Below, piece by piece: positions 9,174-17,414 of a stretch of 64,000 bases of DNA (the first letter of the stretch is position 1; each line of letters starts with the position of its first letter). The DNA is from G963677915 sp963677915. Its GTDB lineage: Bacteria > Bacillota > Clostridia > Lachnospirales > Vallitaleaceae. The DNA lies in the NCBI GenBank assembly GCA_963677915.2, contig CAXXGE010000004.1, forward strand, positions 1 through 64,000. The letters are read 5' to 3'. The position numbers were made by a program, and so were the translations under genes. The notes below the pieces were generated by a model, which had not been told where the DNA came from, did no database searches, and saw only the letters and a list, made by a program, of their open reading frames with translations.

Positions 9174-9533
9174 ATGGCAAGAATCAAAGGTGGATTAAAC
9201 ACTAAAAAGAGACATAAGAGAGTTCTTAAACTCGCTAAAGGTTATAGAGGAGCCAAATCCAAACAGTTCAAGGCAGCTAAACAGGCTGTTATGAAGTCCG
9301 GCGTATATTCCTATGCTGGAAGACGCCTCAAGAAAAGGGATTTCAGAAAGCTTTGGATCGCAAGAATCAATGCTGCTGCAAGGATCAACGGTATCAGCTA
9401 CAGCAAAATGATGCACGGACTTAAAGTTGCAGGCATCGATATCAACCGTAAAATGCTCGCTGAGATGGCAGTCAATGACGCTGCAGGCTTCGCAGCGCTT
9501 GCTGAGACAGCTAAAGAAAAAGCGAACGCATAA
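9174..9533 (+). CDS. rplT: 50S ribosomal protein L20
   Basis: A 119-residue basic rRNA-binding protein needed for early 50S assembly, and in Bacillota the repressor of its own operon. Typical blocks are AKGYRGAKSKQF and RRLKKRDFRKLWI. The usual GGAGG precedes the ATG. The stop codon lies two bases before the palindromic repeat at 9536, and the operon terminator lies between the two repeat arms. Confidence 0.97.
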   Translation: MARIKGGLNTKKRHKRVLKLAKGYRGAKSKQFKAAKQAVMKSGVYSYAGRRLKKRDFRKLWIARINAAARINGISYSKMMHGLKVAGIDINRKMLAEMAVNDAAGFAALAETAKEKANA

Positions 9534-9535
9534 GA

Positions 9536-9673
9536 GTGCCAGGGGGACGGACCTTTTTGGCACGCTTCCATAACACCCAGACAACAAAGGCTTGTGAACA
9601 AATCCGGATGGATTTGCACACAAGCCTTTTTGTTTTTGGATATGGGTGCCAAAAAGGTCCGTCCCCCTGGCAC
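9536..9673. repeat. Palindromic repeat pair, ACGGACC subtype
   Basis: Two 28-bp copies in opposite orientation, at 9536-9563 and 9646-9673. Each begins GTGCCAGGGGGACGG and ends CCTTTTTGGCAC, or the reverse. They frame the rplT terminator. The right copy ends one base before the stop codon of the converging Crp-family gene. Confidence 0.9.
9584..9638 (+). terminator. Terminator of infC-rpmI-rplT
   Basis: Stem AAAGGCTTGTG (9586-9596) with CACAAGCCTTT (9619-9629), followed by a T-rich tail. It sits inside the repeat pair and can also serve the opposite strand. Confidence 0.8.
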
Positions 9674-9674
9674 T

Positions 9675-10364
9675 CTACAGCCTGTCCGGCGCAAGTACTT
9701 GTACATATTTTTCGCTGATCAGGATGATGCCTTCATCCTCCATCTTCTCAAGTGTGCGCAGGAGTGCTTCACGGGTTGTGCTGAATTGGTCAGCCCAATC
9801 CTGAATGGTATGTGGAATCCGGATTTCGTCTGACAGCTGTTTGCGTATAGCGGATTGCAGATACAGGCCTACCCTCTTGTGGAGGGAGAGGAAAGAGGCG
9901 TGCTCCAGTTGCTCTGACATCCTGAAAGCCTGGCCTGAAATGATTTCCATATAGTAGTAGAGCAACCGTTTGTCCTTGTTGAAGAGTCTGCTTAAATTGG
10001 CTTTGGTAATGAAAAGTATCTTCGAAGGAGAAGTGGCGGTCAAGGAGGCGGGGCTGGTATCGCCCTTGTTGAAAACTGACTGGGCATCTACCATATCCAC
10101 AGGTTTGATGTTGGCCAGCTGGACGATGCTTCCTGAGTGGAGCTTGACGAACTGCTTCAGGGAGCCTTGAACCAGGAAACCGGTGGAGGGGTCGGATTGG
10201 TATGGGGTGTAAAGGGTATCGCCCTCCTCGAGCGTAATATGCTGCATGGGGATATCTGCCAGCAATGCTTCGATTTCTTCTATTGTAAAGTTTGTGAATA
10301 AATGGCTTCTCTTCAGGATTTCGCTTGTTGAGTGGGATATGCCCACGTTATTAACAGTTATCAT
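9675..10364 (-). CDS. Crp/Fnr-family transcription regulator
   Basis: A 229-residue regulator: N-terminal cyclic-nucleotide-binding-like beta-roll (about residues 20-135, including LEEGDTLYTP and GFLVQGSLKQF), a dimer helix, and a C-terminal winged helix with IQDWADQFSTTREALLRTLEKMEDEG. There is no cysteine cluster, so it is not an Fe-S Fnr; the ligand is unknown. An upstream extension is open, but GGAAGGTG on the minus strand fits the ATG at 10364. It lies alone, converging on the rplT operon. Confidence 0.88.
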   Translation of the reverse strand: MITVNNVGISHSTSEILKRSHLFTNFTIEEIEALLADIPMQHITLEEGDTLYTPYQSDPSTGFLVQGSLKQFVKLHSGSIVQLANIKPVDMVDAQSVFNKGDTSPASLTATSPSKILFITKANLSRLFNKDKRLLYYYMEIISGQAFRMSEQLEHASFLSLHKRVGLYLQSAIRKQLSDEIRIPHTIQDWADQFSTTREALLRTLEKMEDEGIILISEKYVQVLAPDRL

Positions 10365-10517
10365 ATTATCACCTTCCATCTTTAAATTATAATACGATTG
10401 GAGGCGGTTGTAAATGATAATGGTTACTGAAAAAATGGAGGCATGCAAGAAAAGCAGCTCCGCTGCGTTTTGCGAAGCAAATTTCCGTGAACGGAAAGTC
10501 GAACTTTCCTATAGCAC

Positions 10518-10549
10518 AAAAAGACAGCTCCTTCGGAACTGTCTTTTTG
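10518..10549 (-). terminator. Terminator after tRNA-Gly
   Basis: AAAAAGACAG and CTGTCTTTTT arms around a CTTCGG-type loop, directly downstream of the tRNA on the minus strand. Confidence 0.75.
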
Positions 10550-10551
10550 AG

Positions 10552-10623
10552 AGCGCGAAACGGGATTCGAACCCGCGACCCTCGCCTTGGCAAGGCGATG
10601 CTCTACCACTGAGCCATTCGCGC
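10552..10623 (-). tRNA. tRNA-Gly (GCC)
   Basis: A 72-nt cloverleaf on the minus strand. The acceptor is GCGCGAA paired to TTCGCGC, the D-arm contains GGCTCAGTGGTAGAGC, and the anticodon stem-loop CGCCTTGCCAAGGCG reads GCC. The T-arm is CGGGTTCGAATCCCG. The 3' CCA is not encoded. It has its own promoter and terminator. Confidence 0.97.
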
Positions 10624-10654
10624 GAATTGTTAAGTTGTTTTTAACGCAAGACCT

Positions 10655-10683
10655 ATTATAGCGAGTCGGGCCTTGGGAGTCAA
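10655..10683 (-). promoter_or_regulatory. Promoter of tRNA-Gly
   Basis: Read on the minus strand, TTGACT (10678-10683) and TATAAT (10655-10660) with a 17-bp spacer. Confidence 0.85.
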
Positions 10684-10796
10684 GCCTTTTTTGGAAAAAT
10701 TTGTTTTAGATTCGTTTTATTGCCGTTTTATAAATATTTTAAACTTTGCCTATATACTTTCAGTATACCCTTTATCCCTCATTCATATATAGGAAT

Positions 10797-10834
10797 GGCG
10801 ATGACGTGTCTCAGACAGTCATCGCCCTTTTTTT
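10797..10834 (+). terminator. Orphan terminator
   Basis: GGCGATGAC (10797-10805) pairs with GTCATCGCC (10818-10826), followed by a C and eight T. The T-run is on the plus strand, but no plus-strand gene lies upstream; the cyclase gene on the minus strand ends just to the right. Confidence 0.6.
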
Positions 10835-10850
10835 ATCTTTCTATATGAAA

Positions 10851-11441
10851 CTACTCAATGATGGCTACAATCCTGGCAAGGGAAGCTTCGGCTTCAATAT
10901 TAAGAGGGAAGGCCACTATTTTAAAAGTGAGCCCTTCCAGTCGGCGCAAATCTTTCAGGTTCTCGGCGATGGGAATTCCTTTACCCAGAAGGAGTCTGTG
11001 GATGCGATAAGGTGCTTGGTCCGGCGACGGCGTATCCAGACACAGCATTTTTACTTCCCGATCGATGAGGAATTTTGAAAAACCCTCTGTAATCACGGGG
11101 TGGAAAGAGAAATAGTCCTGAGTGCCGTAAGCGGCATCCCAATCGGTTCTGATGAGTACAATGGCCCCGGAAGGTACAAGATCCTCAAAAGCATCTTCAT
11201 AATCGATGGTTTTCTTGCCTCTCCCATCAATCAGGCATCCTACTCCGTGGAAAGTCTCTATAGGGAGGTCGCAAATCCGCTTCCTGTTATCGGACAAGTG
11301 AATAGGAGCATCTATGTGGGTGCCGGCGTGGTGGTTGGTGATTAATCTGTGGCTGGTTATTTCAACGGCTGTGTCCCCGGGATAAACGGGCATGCCGGAA
11401 TAAATGCGTTGGCTTAGATCGATAATAGCTATGGTGTTCAC
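10851..11441 (-). CDS. Cyclase-family (kynurenine formamidase-like) metal hydrolase
   Basis: A 196-residue protein of the cyclase family (PF04199), metal-dependent amide or ester hydrolases that include bacterial kynurenine formamidase. The metal motif HAGTHIDAPIH is near residue 39, with the second site around LDTPSPD. The substrate is unknown; no tryptophan catabolic genes lie nearby. AGGAGGTG precedes the ATG on the minus strand. It is divergent from the fru/pts operon, and the 235-bp gap between them holds promoter and operator repeats. Confidence 0.82.
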   Translation of the reverse strand: MNTIAIIDLSQRIYSGMPVYPGDTAVEITSHRLITNHHAGTHIDAPIHLSDNRKRICDLPIETFHGVGCLIDGRGKKTIDYEDAFEDLVPSGAIVLIRTDWDAAYGTQDYFSFHPVITEGFSKFLIDREVKMLCLDTPSPDQAPYRIHRLLLGKGIPIAENLKDLRRLEGLTFKIVAFPLNIEAEASLARIVAIIE

Positions 11442-11602
11442 CTCCTTATGACAATATCTGCATCCATTATACCATGACTTGCACGTTTGGATGTTGGCGT
11501 GATTGAAAGTGATTGTAAATGAGTTGAAATGAAAAAGTAATCAAATACAATCGACATAATTTGTATAAAATGTACAAAAATACACATATAACATTAAATA
11601 GC

Positions 11603-11652
11603 TTGCAAAAACAATCAAATCGTCCTATAATAAAATCAATCAAAAACAATCA
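11603..11652 (+). promoter_or_regulatory. pts/fru promoter with repeated operator motifs
   Basis: TTGCAA (11603-11608) and TATAAT (11626-11631) with a 17-bp spacer. The motif ACAATCA or AATCAA recurs at 11610, 11634-11640 and 11646, with further copies near 11538-11551. Such repeats fit a DeoR-type repressor, and the operon encodes one. The link is inferred. Confidence 0.65.
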
Positions 11653-11676
11653 CGCTGATGAAATGGTAGGTAAAAA

Positions 11677-13390
11677 ATGGTTGGTATTAAAGTGTTCGAT
11701 GGAATAGGGATTGGAACTGCGTTTGTTTATGAAGAAGTCAATGTGGAAGCTTTGGTAAAGGAAGCAACGATTTCACCACTGGATACGGATAAGGAAATTG
11801 CAAAGTTCGAGGGTATCTGCAAGGATGCTGAAAAGGAAATGCTGGTACTGAAAGAACATGCACTGGCTACTGTCGCTGATGAAGCTGAAATCATCGATGC
11901 CCATTTGATGATGCTGGAAGATCCCATGCTGTATGACGGCATAGTGACTTCCATTAAAAACGACTTGTTTGACACCGAAAATGCCATAGTCATTACAAGG
12001 AACGCCCTGATCGATCAGATGAAGATGATTGACAACGAGTATATCAGGGCGAGAATCAAGGACATCTATGACGTAACAGACAGAATGCTAAGAATCAGCC
12101 TTGGCGTCGCGGAAGCTGATTTCAGCAAGATTGATGTTCCGACTGTGCTTGTCGCCAACGACCTGAAGCCTTCCGAGACGGTCATGCTGAACGACCTGAT
12201 TGTTGGTATCATCCTCGAAGAAGGAAGCGTAACAAGCCATGCAGCTATCGTTGCAAAGGCGAAAGGCAGTACCTTCAATCGTCGGCGTCGAAAAGGCCTG
12301 TGATAACATGCGAATCAGGCGTCTCGATCATCTTGGATGCCACAGCATGCAAGTATACGGTCAATCCGGATGATGGCTTTGAGGAAAGAGTATGAAGAAA
12401 AACTCATAAACCAAAAAGAGGAAAAAGAACGTCTGGACAGTTTGAAAGAACTGGATGCTGCAACAACCGACGGACATACAATCAAGCTCTTTTGGTAATG
12501 TGGGATCGGTACAGGAAGCTGAATGGGTCAAAGATACCGGCTCGAAAGGTATCGGCCTCCTTAGAACTGAACTACTTTACATGGACAATGACCTGTTCCC
12601 GACGGAAGAGCAGCAAATGGAATACTACAGAGCGATCTCGAGCCAGATTGAAGAAGAAACGATCATCCGAACGCTGGATATTGGCGGAGACAAACATCTG
12701 CCATATTATGAATTTAAAAAAGAGGAGAATCCATTCCTTGGAGAACGAGCAATCCGTTTCCTGCCTCAAGAACCATGAAATATTCATGACGCAGCTGAGG
12801 AGCGATTCTGAGGGCGAGCAGTTTTGGGAAAATCAAAATCATGTTCCCGATGATCGGTGCCCTGGAAGAACTGAGGGATGCCAAGGCGCTTCTTGAAAAA
12901 GCGAAGGCTGAACTGAGGGAAGAGGGCCATGCCTTCGACGAGAACATCGAAGTGGGCATGATGATCGAGATCCCGGCTGCTGCCGTAGCGGCACATGTCT
13001 TTGCGAAGGAGGTTGATTTCTTCAGCATCGGCACCAACGACCTTTGTCAGTACACTTCTGCTGTAGACAGAATGAACCCGACAGTTGCCCATTTGTATCA
13101 AACCGCTTCACCCTGCTATCTTGAGGCTGATAAAAACAGTTGTAGATGCGGCCAAGGAAGAGAATGTGGAAGTCGGCGTATGCGGAGAGACTGCTGGCGA
13201 CCTGGACTATGCAGTCGTTTTACTGGGACTTGGTTTGGATGAGCTTTCAATGAGCGCGTCGATGATCAACAGGGTTAAAGACAGAATCAGAAACATCAGC
13301 TACGAGAAGGCTGCTGCCATAACGAAAAAAGTGTTTGAAACCGGGACTGCAGATGAAGCGGCCGCTATTCTTAAGGGAGAACTATACTAA
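11677..13390 (+). pseudogene. ptsI: PTS enzyme I, seven frameshifts as read
   Basis: Enzyme I takes phosphate from PEP and passes it to HPr. The span of 571 codons equals a full enzyme I. The N-terminal domain (MVGIKVFDGIGIGTAF), the phospho-His region SVTSHAAIVAKAKG, the PEP-binding block GIGLLRTELLYM, the signature FFSIGTNDLCQYTSAVDRMNP and the C-terminal GVCGET are all there, but in alternating frames. Shifts occur near 12274, 12305, 12374, 12490, 12760, 12800 and 13100; each is best explained by one extra base. Residues are well conserved between the shifts, which argues for sequence error or very recent inactivation. It is the first gene before fruR, fruK and ptsH. Confidence 0.85.
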
Positions 13391-13407
13391 TCTGAGGTGG
13401 TGATTCG

Positions 13408-14178
13408 ATGCTGCAGGGCGAAAGACGGTTCAGGATTCTTGAACTGCTGAATACGAACAAAAGCATAACGGTTAAAGCCTTGTGTGAAGCATTGGAGGCT
13501 TCTGAAGCAACAATCAGAAGGGATCTGACGCTGCTGGAAGCGGAAGGCAAGCTGGAACGGACACATGGCGGTGCCATGCTGGCGGATATGACACCTTTGG
13601 ATTACGAGGCCACATTCAATCAAAAGGAGAGTATCGAGGCGACACATAAGATGGAGATCTCGCGGACGGCGTTTTCCATGCTGGAAGAGAATGAAACCAT
13701 CATGCTTGACGGCGGAACGACGACCTATGAGCTCGCAAAGCTGATCGGGCAGTCGGACCTGAAGATCAATGTCATTACAAATTCGACGATTATTTCCCAG
13801 GCCATTGCCGACAATCCCAATGTGACGATGATTGTCATTGGGGGCAAGGTAAGGCTCAACACGTTGGCGACGGTCGGAGCGACTGCGGTGGCCGAGGTCG
13901 AGAAATTCAATGTAGACAAGTCATTCATAGGAGTCAACGGATTGACGCTCAGCAGCGGTTTGACAACACCGGATGTTGAAGAGGCGGACATCAAACGGGC
14001 GATACTGAAGGCTGGCAGAGAGCGGTGTGTTCTGGCGGACCATACGAAATTCAAGCATGTGACCATGTGTCAGATAGCACCACTGTCGATGGTGGATTGC
14101 ATCATTACCGACAGCGACCTGGAAAAGTCCTATGTGGACGCTTACAAGCTCAACGGTATACGTATTATAACCGCGTAA
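13408..14178 (+). CDS. fruR: DeoR-family repressor, FruR-like
   Basis: A 256-residue DeoR-family sugar-phosphate-responsive repressor. The N-terminal helix-turn-helix lies at about residues 6-56 (ITVKALCEALEASEATIRRD), then the typical ERTHGGA, then a ribose-5-phosphate-isomerase-like effector domain (MLDGGTTTYELA, GVNGL). It sits between ptsI and fruK, so it probably senses fructose-1-phosphate or a related sugar phosphate and acts on the repeats upstream of ptsI. GAGGTGG precedes the ATG. Confidence 0.88.
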   Translation: MLQGERRFRILELLNTNKSITVKALCEALEASEATIRRDLTLLEAEGKLERTHGGAMLADMTPLDYEATFNQKESIEATHKMEISRTAFSMLEENETIMLDGGTTTYELAKLIGQSDLKINVITNSTIISQAIADNPNVTMIVIGGKVRLNTLATVGATAVAEVEKFNVDKSFIGVNGLTLSSGLTTPDVEEADIKRAILKAGRERCVLADHTKFKHVTMCQIAPLSMVDCIITDSDLEKSYVDAYKLNGIRIITA

Positions 14179-14193
14179 TAAAAGGAGAGTCAT

Positions 14194-15120
14194 ATGATTA
14201 CTACAGTTACTTTAAATCCTGCGATTGACAAGACCGTCATACTGGATGAACTCAATAAAGGCGGTGTCAACAGGATTAAAGATATCCGTGTTGACATGGG
14301 TGGCAAGGGCATCAACGTCGCCAAGATTCTGGCAAGTCTTGGCGATGGGGCAAGGGCCTTGGGTTTCATAGGCAAGAAGAATCTTGGAGAGGTCGAGGAA
14401 CTGATCAAAGACTATGGCATCGATACTGATTTTGTAGTTATTGATGCGGCAACCAGAGTCAATACAAAAGTCATAGACAGTTCAACACAAGAAACGACAG
14501 ATTTGAATGAAGCGGGATTTCTTGTAGGGGACAGTAAGCTAAAGGAAGTTATGGCACACCTGGCGGAGGATGCAAAATCCAGCGAATTTGTCGTTTTGAG
14601 CGGCAGTGCGCCAAAAGGTGTATCGGCTTCGGTCTACAAGGAAATGATTCTTGCGGTGAAGCAGAATGCCAAAGTGGTTTTGGATGCGGAAGGCCCGCTG
14701 CTCCTGGAGGCGCTTGAAGCTGGTCCGTCAATTATTAAACCCAATATCCATGAGCTGGAGGCGGCTATAGGCAGAAAGCTGGAGACGGATGATGCTGTGG
14801 TTGAAGTGGCCAGGGAATGGATAGAGAAGTACGGTATCGAGTATGTCTTGGTGTCAATGGGCGGCGATGGCAGCCTTTTGATAGGCAGGGACAAGACGTT
14901 GAAATCGATGCCGATCAAAGTGGATGTAAAAGGTACTGTCGGAGCGGGTGATTCGATGGTAGCCGGATTTGTACACGGTTTGATGCATGGATCGCTTGAT
15001 CGTGCATTAGCATATGGTGCAGCATGCGGTACTTTAGCTGTAAGCAGAGCTGGGACTGAGGTCTTTTCAATGGACGAAGTCGAGGAAATGCTCAAACGAG
15101 TGGAGATTGTTGAACTCTAG
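14194..15120 (+). CDS. fruK: 1-phosphofructokinase, PfkB family
   Basis: Phosphorylates fructose-1-phosphate, or a related hexose phosphate such as tagatose-6-phosphate. The 308-residue ribokinase-fold protein begins MITTVTLNPAIDKT, has the GGKGINVA substrate motif near residue 36 and the catalytic GTVGAGDSMVAGF near residue 247. AAAGGAG precedes the ATG. Its position after fruR and before ptsH supports the fructose assignment. No membrane EII component is found in this operon. Confidence 0.9.
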   Translation: MITTVTLNPAIDKTVILDELNKGGVNRIKDIRVDMGGKGINVAKILASLGDGARALGFIGKKNLGEVEELIKDYGIDTDFVVIDAATRVNTKVIDSSTQETTDLNEAGFLVGDSKLKEVMAHLAEDAKSSEFVVLSGSAPKGVSASVYKEMILAVKQNAKVVLDAEGPLLLEALEAGPSIIKPNIHELEAAIGRKLETDDAVVEVAREWIEKYGIEYVLVSMGGDGSLLIGRDKTLKSMPIKVDVKGTVGAGDSMVAGFVHGLMHGSLDRALAYGAACGTLAVSRAGTEVFSMDEVEEMLKRVEIVEL

Positions 15121-15168
15121 GTGTATACTGTAACTATAGTTATTAATTATAAAAGTTGAGGTGTCTTT

Positions 15169-15417
15169 ATGAAATTATCATTTACTGTACCATTTAAAGA
15201 AGGTCTCCATGCAAGACCAGCAGCAGACCTGGTTAAGATCTGTCAAAAGGCTGCCAGCGATATTGCAATGAGCAAAGGCGACATGAGTGTCAATCCAAAG
15301 AGCATCATCGGTATCATTTCTCTGGGTGCTGCATGCGGAGAAGAAATTGGCTTTGACATCAACGGCGCAGATGAAGCCGAAATCGCAGCAAGTTTAACTG
15401 AATTCTTCCAAGTGTAA
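15169..15417 (+). CDS. ptsH: Phosphocarrier protein HPr
   Basis: An 82-residue HPr. His14 in EGLHARPAAD is the PEP-derived phosphorylation site, and Ser45 in NPKSIIGI is the HPr-kinase site used for catabolite control in Bacillota. It is the last gene of the ptsI-fruR-fruK-ptsH unit. GAGGTG precedes the ATG. The operon ends in a terminator lying inside an inverted repeat pair. Confidence 0.94.
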   Translation: MKLSFTVPFKEGLHARPAADLVKICQKAASDIAMSKGDMSVNPKSIIGIISLGAACGEEIGFDINGADEAEIAASLTEFFQV

Positions 15418-15429
15418 GAATGCCAGGGA

Positions 15430-15554
15430 GTGCCAGGGGGTCAGACCTTTTGGCACCGGGGAAAACGAAAAAAAGGTTGGAGAGCTTGACGGTACTGCTC
15501 TTCAACCTTTTTTTGTTTGCTGACGCGGTGCCAAAAGGTCTGACCCCCTGGCAC
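15430..15554. repeat. Palindromic repeat pair, TCAGACC subtype
   Basis: Copies of 27 bp at 15430-15456 and 15528-15554 in opposite orientation (GTGCCAGGGGGTCAGACC / TTTTGGCAC). A partial TGCCAGGGAG precedes the left copy. The right copy is read as part of the EamA transporter C-terminus. Confidence 0.9.
15468..15514. terminator. Bidirectional terminator between ptsH and EamA gene
   Basis: AAAGGTTGGAGAGC pairs with GCTCTTCAACCTTT, flanked by a seven-A run on the left and a seven-T run on the right. It can end both converging transcripts. Confidence 0.8.
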
Positions 15555-16420
15555 TCCCTTCGACCAGCAAGATGCCTATGAATATTATGATGGCGCCAGC
15601 GCCCATCTGATATGTCATTCGCTCGTTGAATAATAGGATACCGAGGACCGCACCGAATAGAGACTCCGTTGAAAGCAGAATGGCGGATTTTGATGCATGT
15701 GCGTATTTCTGCCCGATAGTCTGAAGCAGGAAGGCAAGCATAGAACTGAAAAGACCCAAATAAACAACTGCGAGCATGCCGCTAAAAGTGATTGCTGGTT
15801 TCTCTCCAATAACGATTGCAACTACTGCAGCGAGTATGGATGCCAGCAGCATCTGATAGAAGACGAGTATGGCCGCAGGCTCATCATTTGCTATCAAAGA
15901 AGTGATTGCGATATGCATGGCGAACATGAACGCGCAGATCAATGTCAGAATGTCGCCTGGATTGATGCCTACAAGGTCTCCGGTAAGCGTCAGCATGCCG
16001 ATACCCAACAAAGTAATAGCTGCTGCCAGAATGGTTCTAAGGTCAACTTTCTTTTTGAAAAACACCCAACTGACAAAAGGAACGAGGACGACATAGGCAC
16101 CTGTCAGAAATGCGTTTTTTGATTACTGTTGTGTAAACAAGAGCGGCAGTTTGAAAAGCAAAACCAAGAAAAAGGAATATGCCAAGAATCAAGCCGTGCC
16201 TGACCGTTGACATCTTTTTGAGATTTATTTTGCCGGCAGGTGTCATTGCCTGCCAAACAAACAAGCCGGCCGATGCGATGGCAAACCGCATGGATAGTTG
16301 GGTGAAGGTAGGCAACCCTCCTTCGAGAGCCAGTTTGACAGCCGGAAATCCAATGCCCCAGATGACGGCTACAAGGAGCAGCAATACGTCACCTAAGAGG
16401 TGCTTGGTACGATCGTTCAT
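15502..16420 (-). CDS. EamA/DMT-family transporter, one frameshift as read
   Basis: Drug/metabolite-transporter superfamily permease: two EamA repeats of five membrane helices each, about 305 residues when repaired. The N-terminal half starts at MNDRTKHLL (GGAGGAATCC precedes it), and the frame breaks after LVYTTVIK at a six-T run (16115-16120, plus strand). The second half resumes as NAFLTGAYVVLVPFVSW in the other frame. One extra base explains it. The last 15 or so residues (SARGSDLLAPRQQTKKG) are translated repeat and terminator DNA, so the original stop codon seems lost. The substrate is unknown. Confidence 0.82.
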
Positions 16421-16507
16421 ACAGGATTCCTCCAATCATAATATTGAAGAATGGCGATATAGATGATATTATTATCAGATAGCAATTATAGCATGTAGGA
16501 GGTCAAT

Positions 16508-16919
16508 ATGAAATATAAAGTAGCGTTTGTCTGTGTACACAATTCATGCAGGAGTCAAATGGCTGAAGGATGGGCGAAGGCCCTGGGAAGCGAGATATTC
16601 GATGTCTATTCGGCGGGAACGGAGGAATATCCCGAGGTCAAGCCTCTGGCTGTTCAGGTGATGGAAGAGGCGGGTGTCGACATGAGCGGGTCACAAACCC
16701 AAGCTTCTCACTGACATCCCTCCTGCCCTCGATATATTAATCACGATGGGCTGTAATGTCGTCTGCCCTCATGTGCCCAACAAACACAAGGAAGACTGGG
16801 GACTGGACGATCCCTCGGGCGGGCCTGTCGAGGGTTTCAGGGAAACGAGGGACACCATTCGGGAAAAAGTACTGGAACTGATCAATCGTGTTGAAACAGA
16901 GGAGTTGGATTTAGCATGA
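16508..16919 (+). CDS. arsC: Arsenate reductase, LMW-phosphatase type, one frameshift as read
   Basis: Thioredoxin-coupled arsenate reductase family: the P-loop FVCVHNSCRSQMAE near residue 7 carries the nucleophilic Cys and Arg, and the second half has the Cys pair MGCNVVCPHVPNK followed by EDWGLDDPSGG. The frame breaks at about 16700-16703, where one extra C in ACCCAAGC separates DMSGSQT from KLLTDIPPALDIL. Repaired length is about 137 residues, normal. Its stop overlaps the start of yjbQ (ATGA). No arsB or arsR is nearby, so a low-molecular-weight phosphatase role remains possible. Confidence 0.82.
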
Positions 16920-17332
16920 AGAGTTACAGAAAAGAGCTGTGGTTCGAGGTGCCTTCAAGAAGGGGCTTCGTCAATATTACACCGGAACTCGACAAGTGCC
17001 TGAGAGAGAGCGGCATCAAGGAAGGGCTGCTGCTTTGCAACGCCATGCACATCACGGCGAGCGTCTTTATCAACGATGACGAGGGTGGTCTGCACAAAGA
17101 CTTTGAGAACTGGCTGGAGAAGCTGGCTCCTGAAAAACCCTATAGCCAGTATGAGCACAACGGTTACGAAGACAATGGCGACGCCCATCTTAAAAGGACC
17201 ATCATGGGCCGTGAAGTCGTGGTCGCCATCACGGAAGGAAAAATGGATTTCGGACCATGGGAGCAGGTTTTCTACGGCGAATTCGACGGTATGCGAAAAA
17301 AGCGTGTACTGGTGAAGATTATCGGCGACTAA
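16916..17332 (+). CDS. yjbQ: YjbQ/UPF0047 family protein
   Basis: A 138-residue member of the YjbQ family (UPF0047), with weak thiamine-phosphate-synthase-like activity reported for E. coli YjbQ. The family pattern is seen in LLLCNAMHITASVFINDDE, DFENWLEKL, the His-rich loop NGYEDNGDAHLKRTIMG and WEQVFYGEFDG. The physiological role is unsettled. It overlaps the arsC stop by four bases and is probably co-transcribed. Confidence 0.85.
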   Translation: MKSYRKELWFEVPSRRGFVNITPELDKCLRESGIKEGLLLCNAMHITASVFINDDEGGLHKDFENWLEKLAPEKPYSQYEHNGYEDNGDAHLKRTIMGREVVVAITEGKMDFGPWEQVFYGEFDGMRKKRVLVKIIGD

Positions 17333-17346
17333 AGTGTGTAAGTTCA

Positions 17347-17375
17347 TTGCATACAACGCTACCTTGTATTATAAT
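17347..17375 (+). promoter_or_regulatory. Promoter of malic enzyme gene
   Basis: TTGCAT (17347-17352) and TATAAT (17370-17375) with a 17-bp spacer. Confidence 0.75.
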
Positions 17376-17414
17376 GTCCTAAGACTATAGCTTAACGAGG
17401 TTCAAGGAGGAAAC

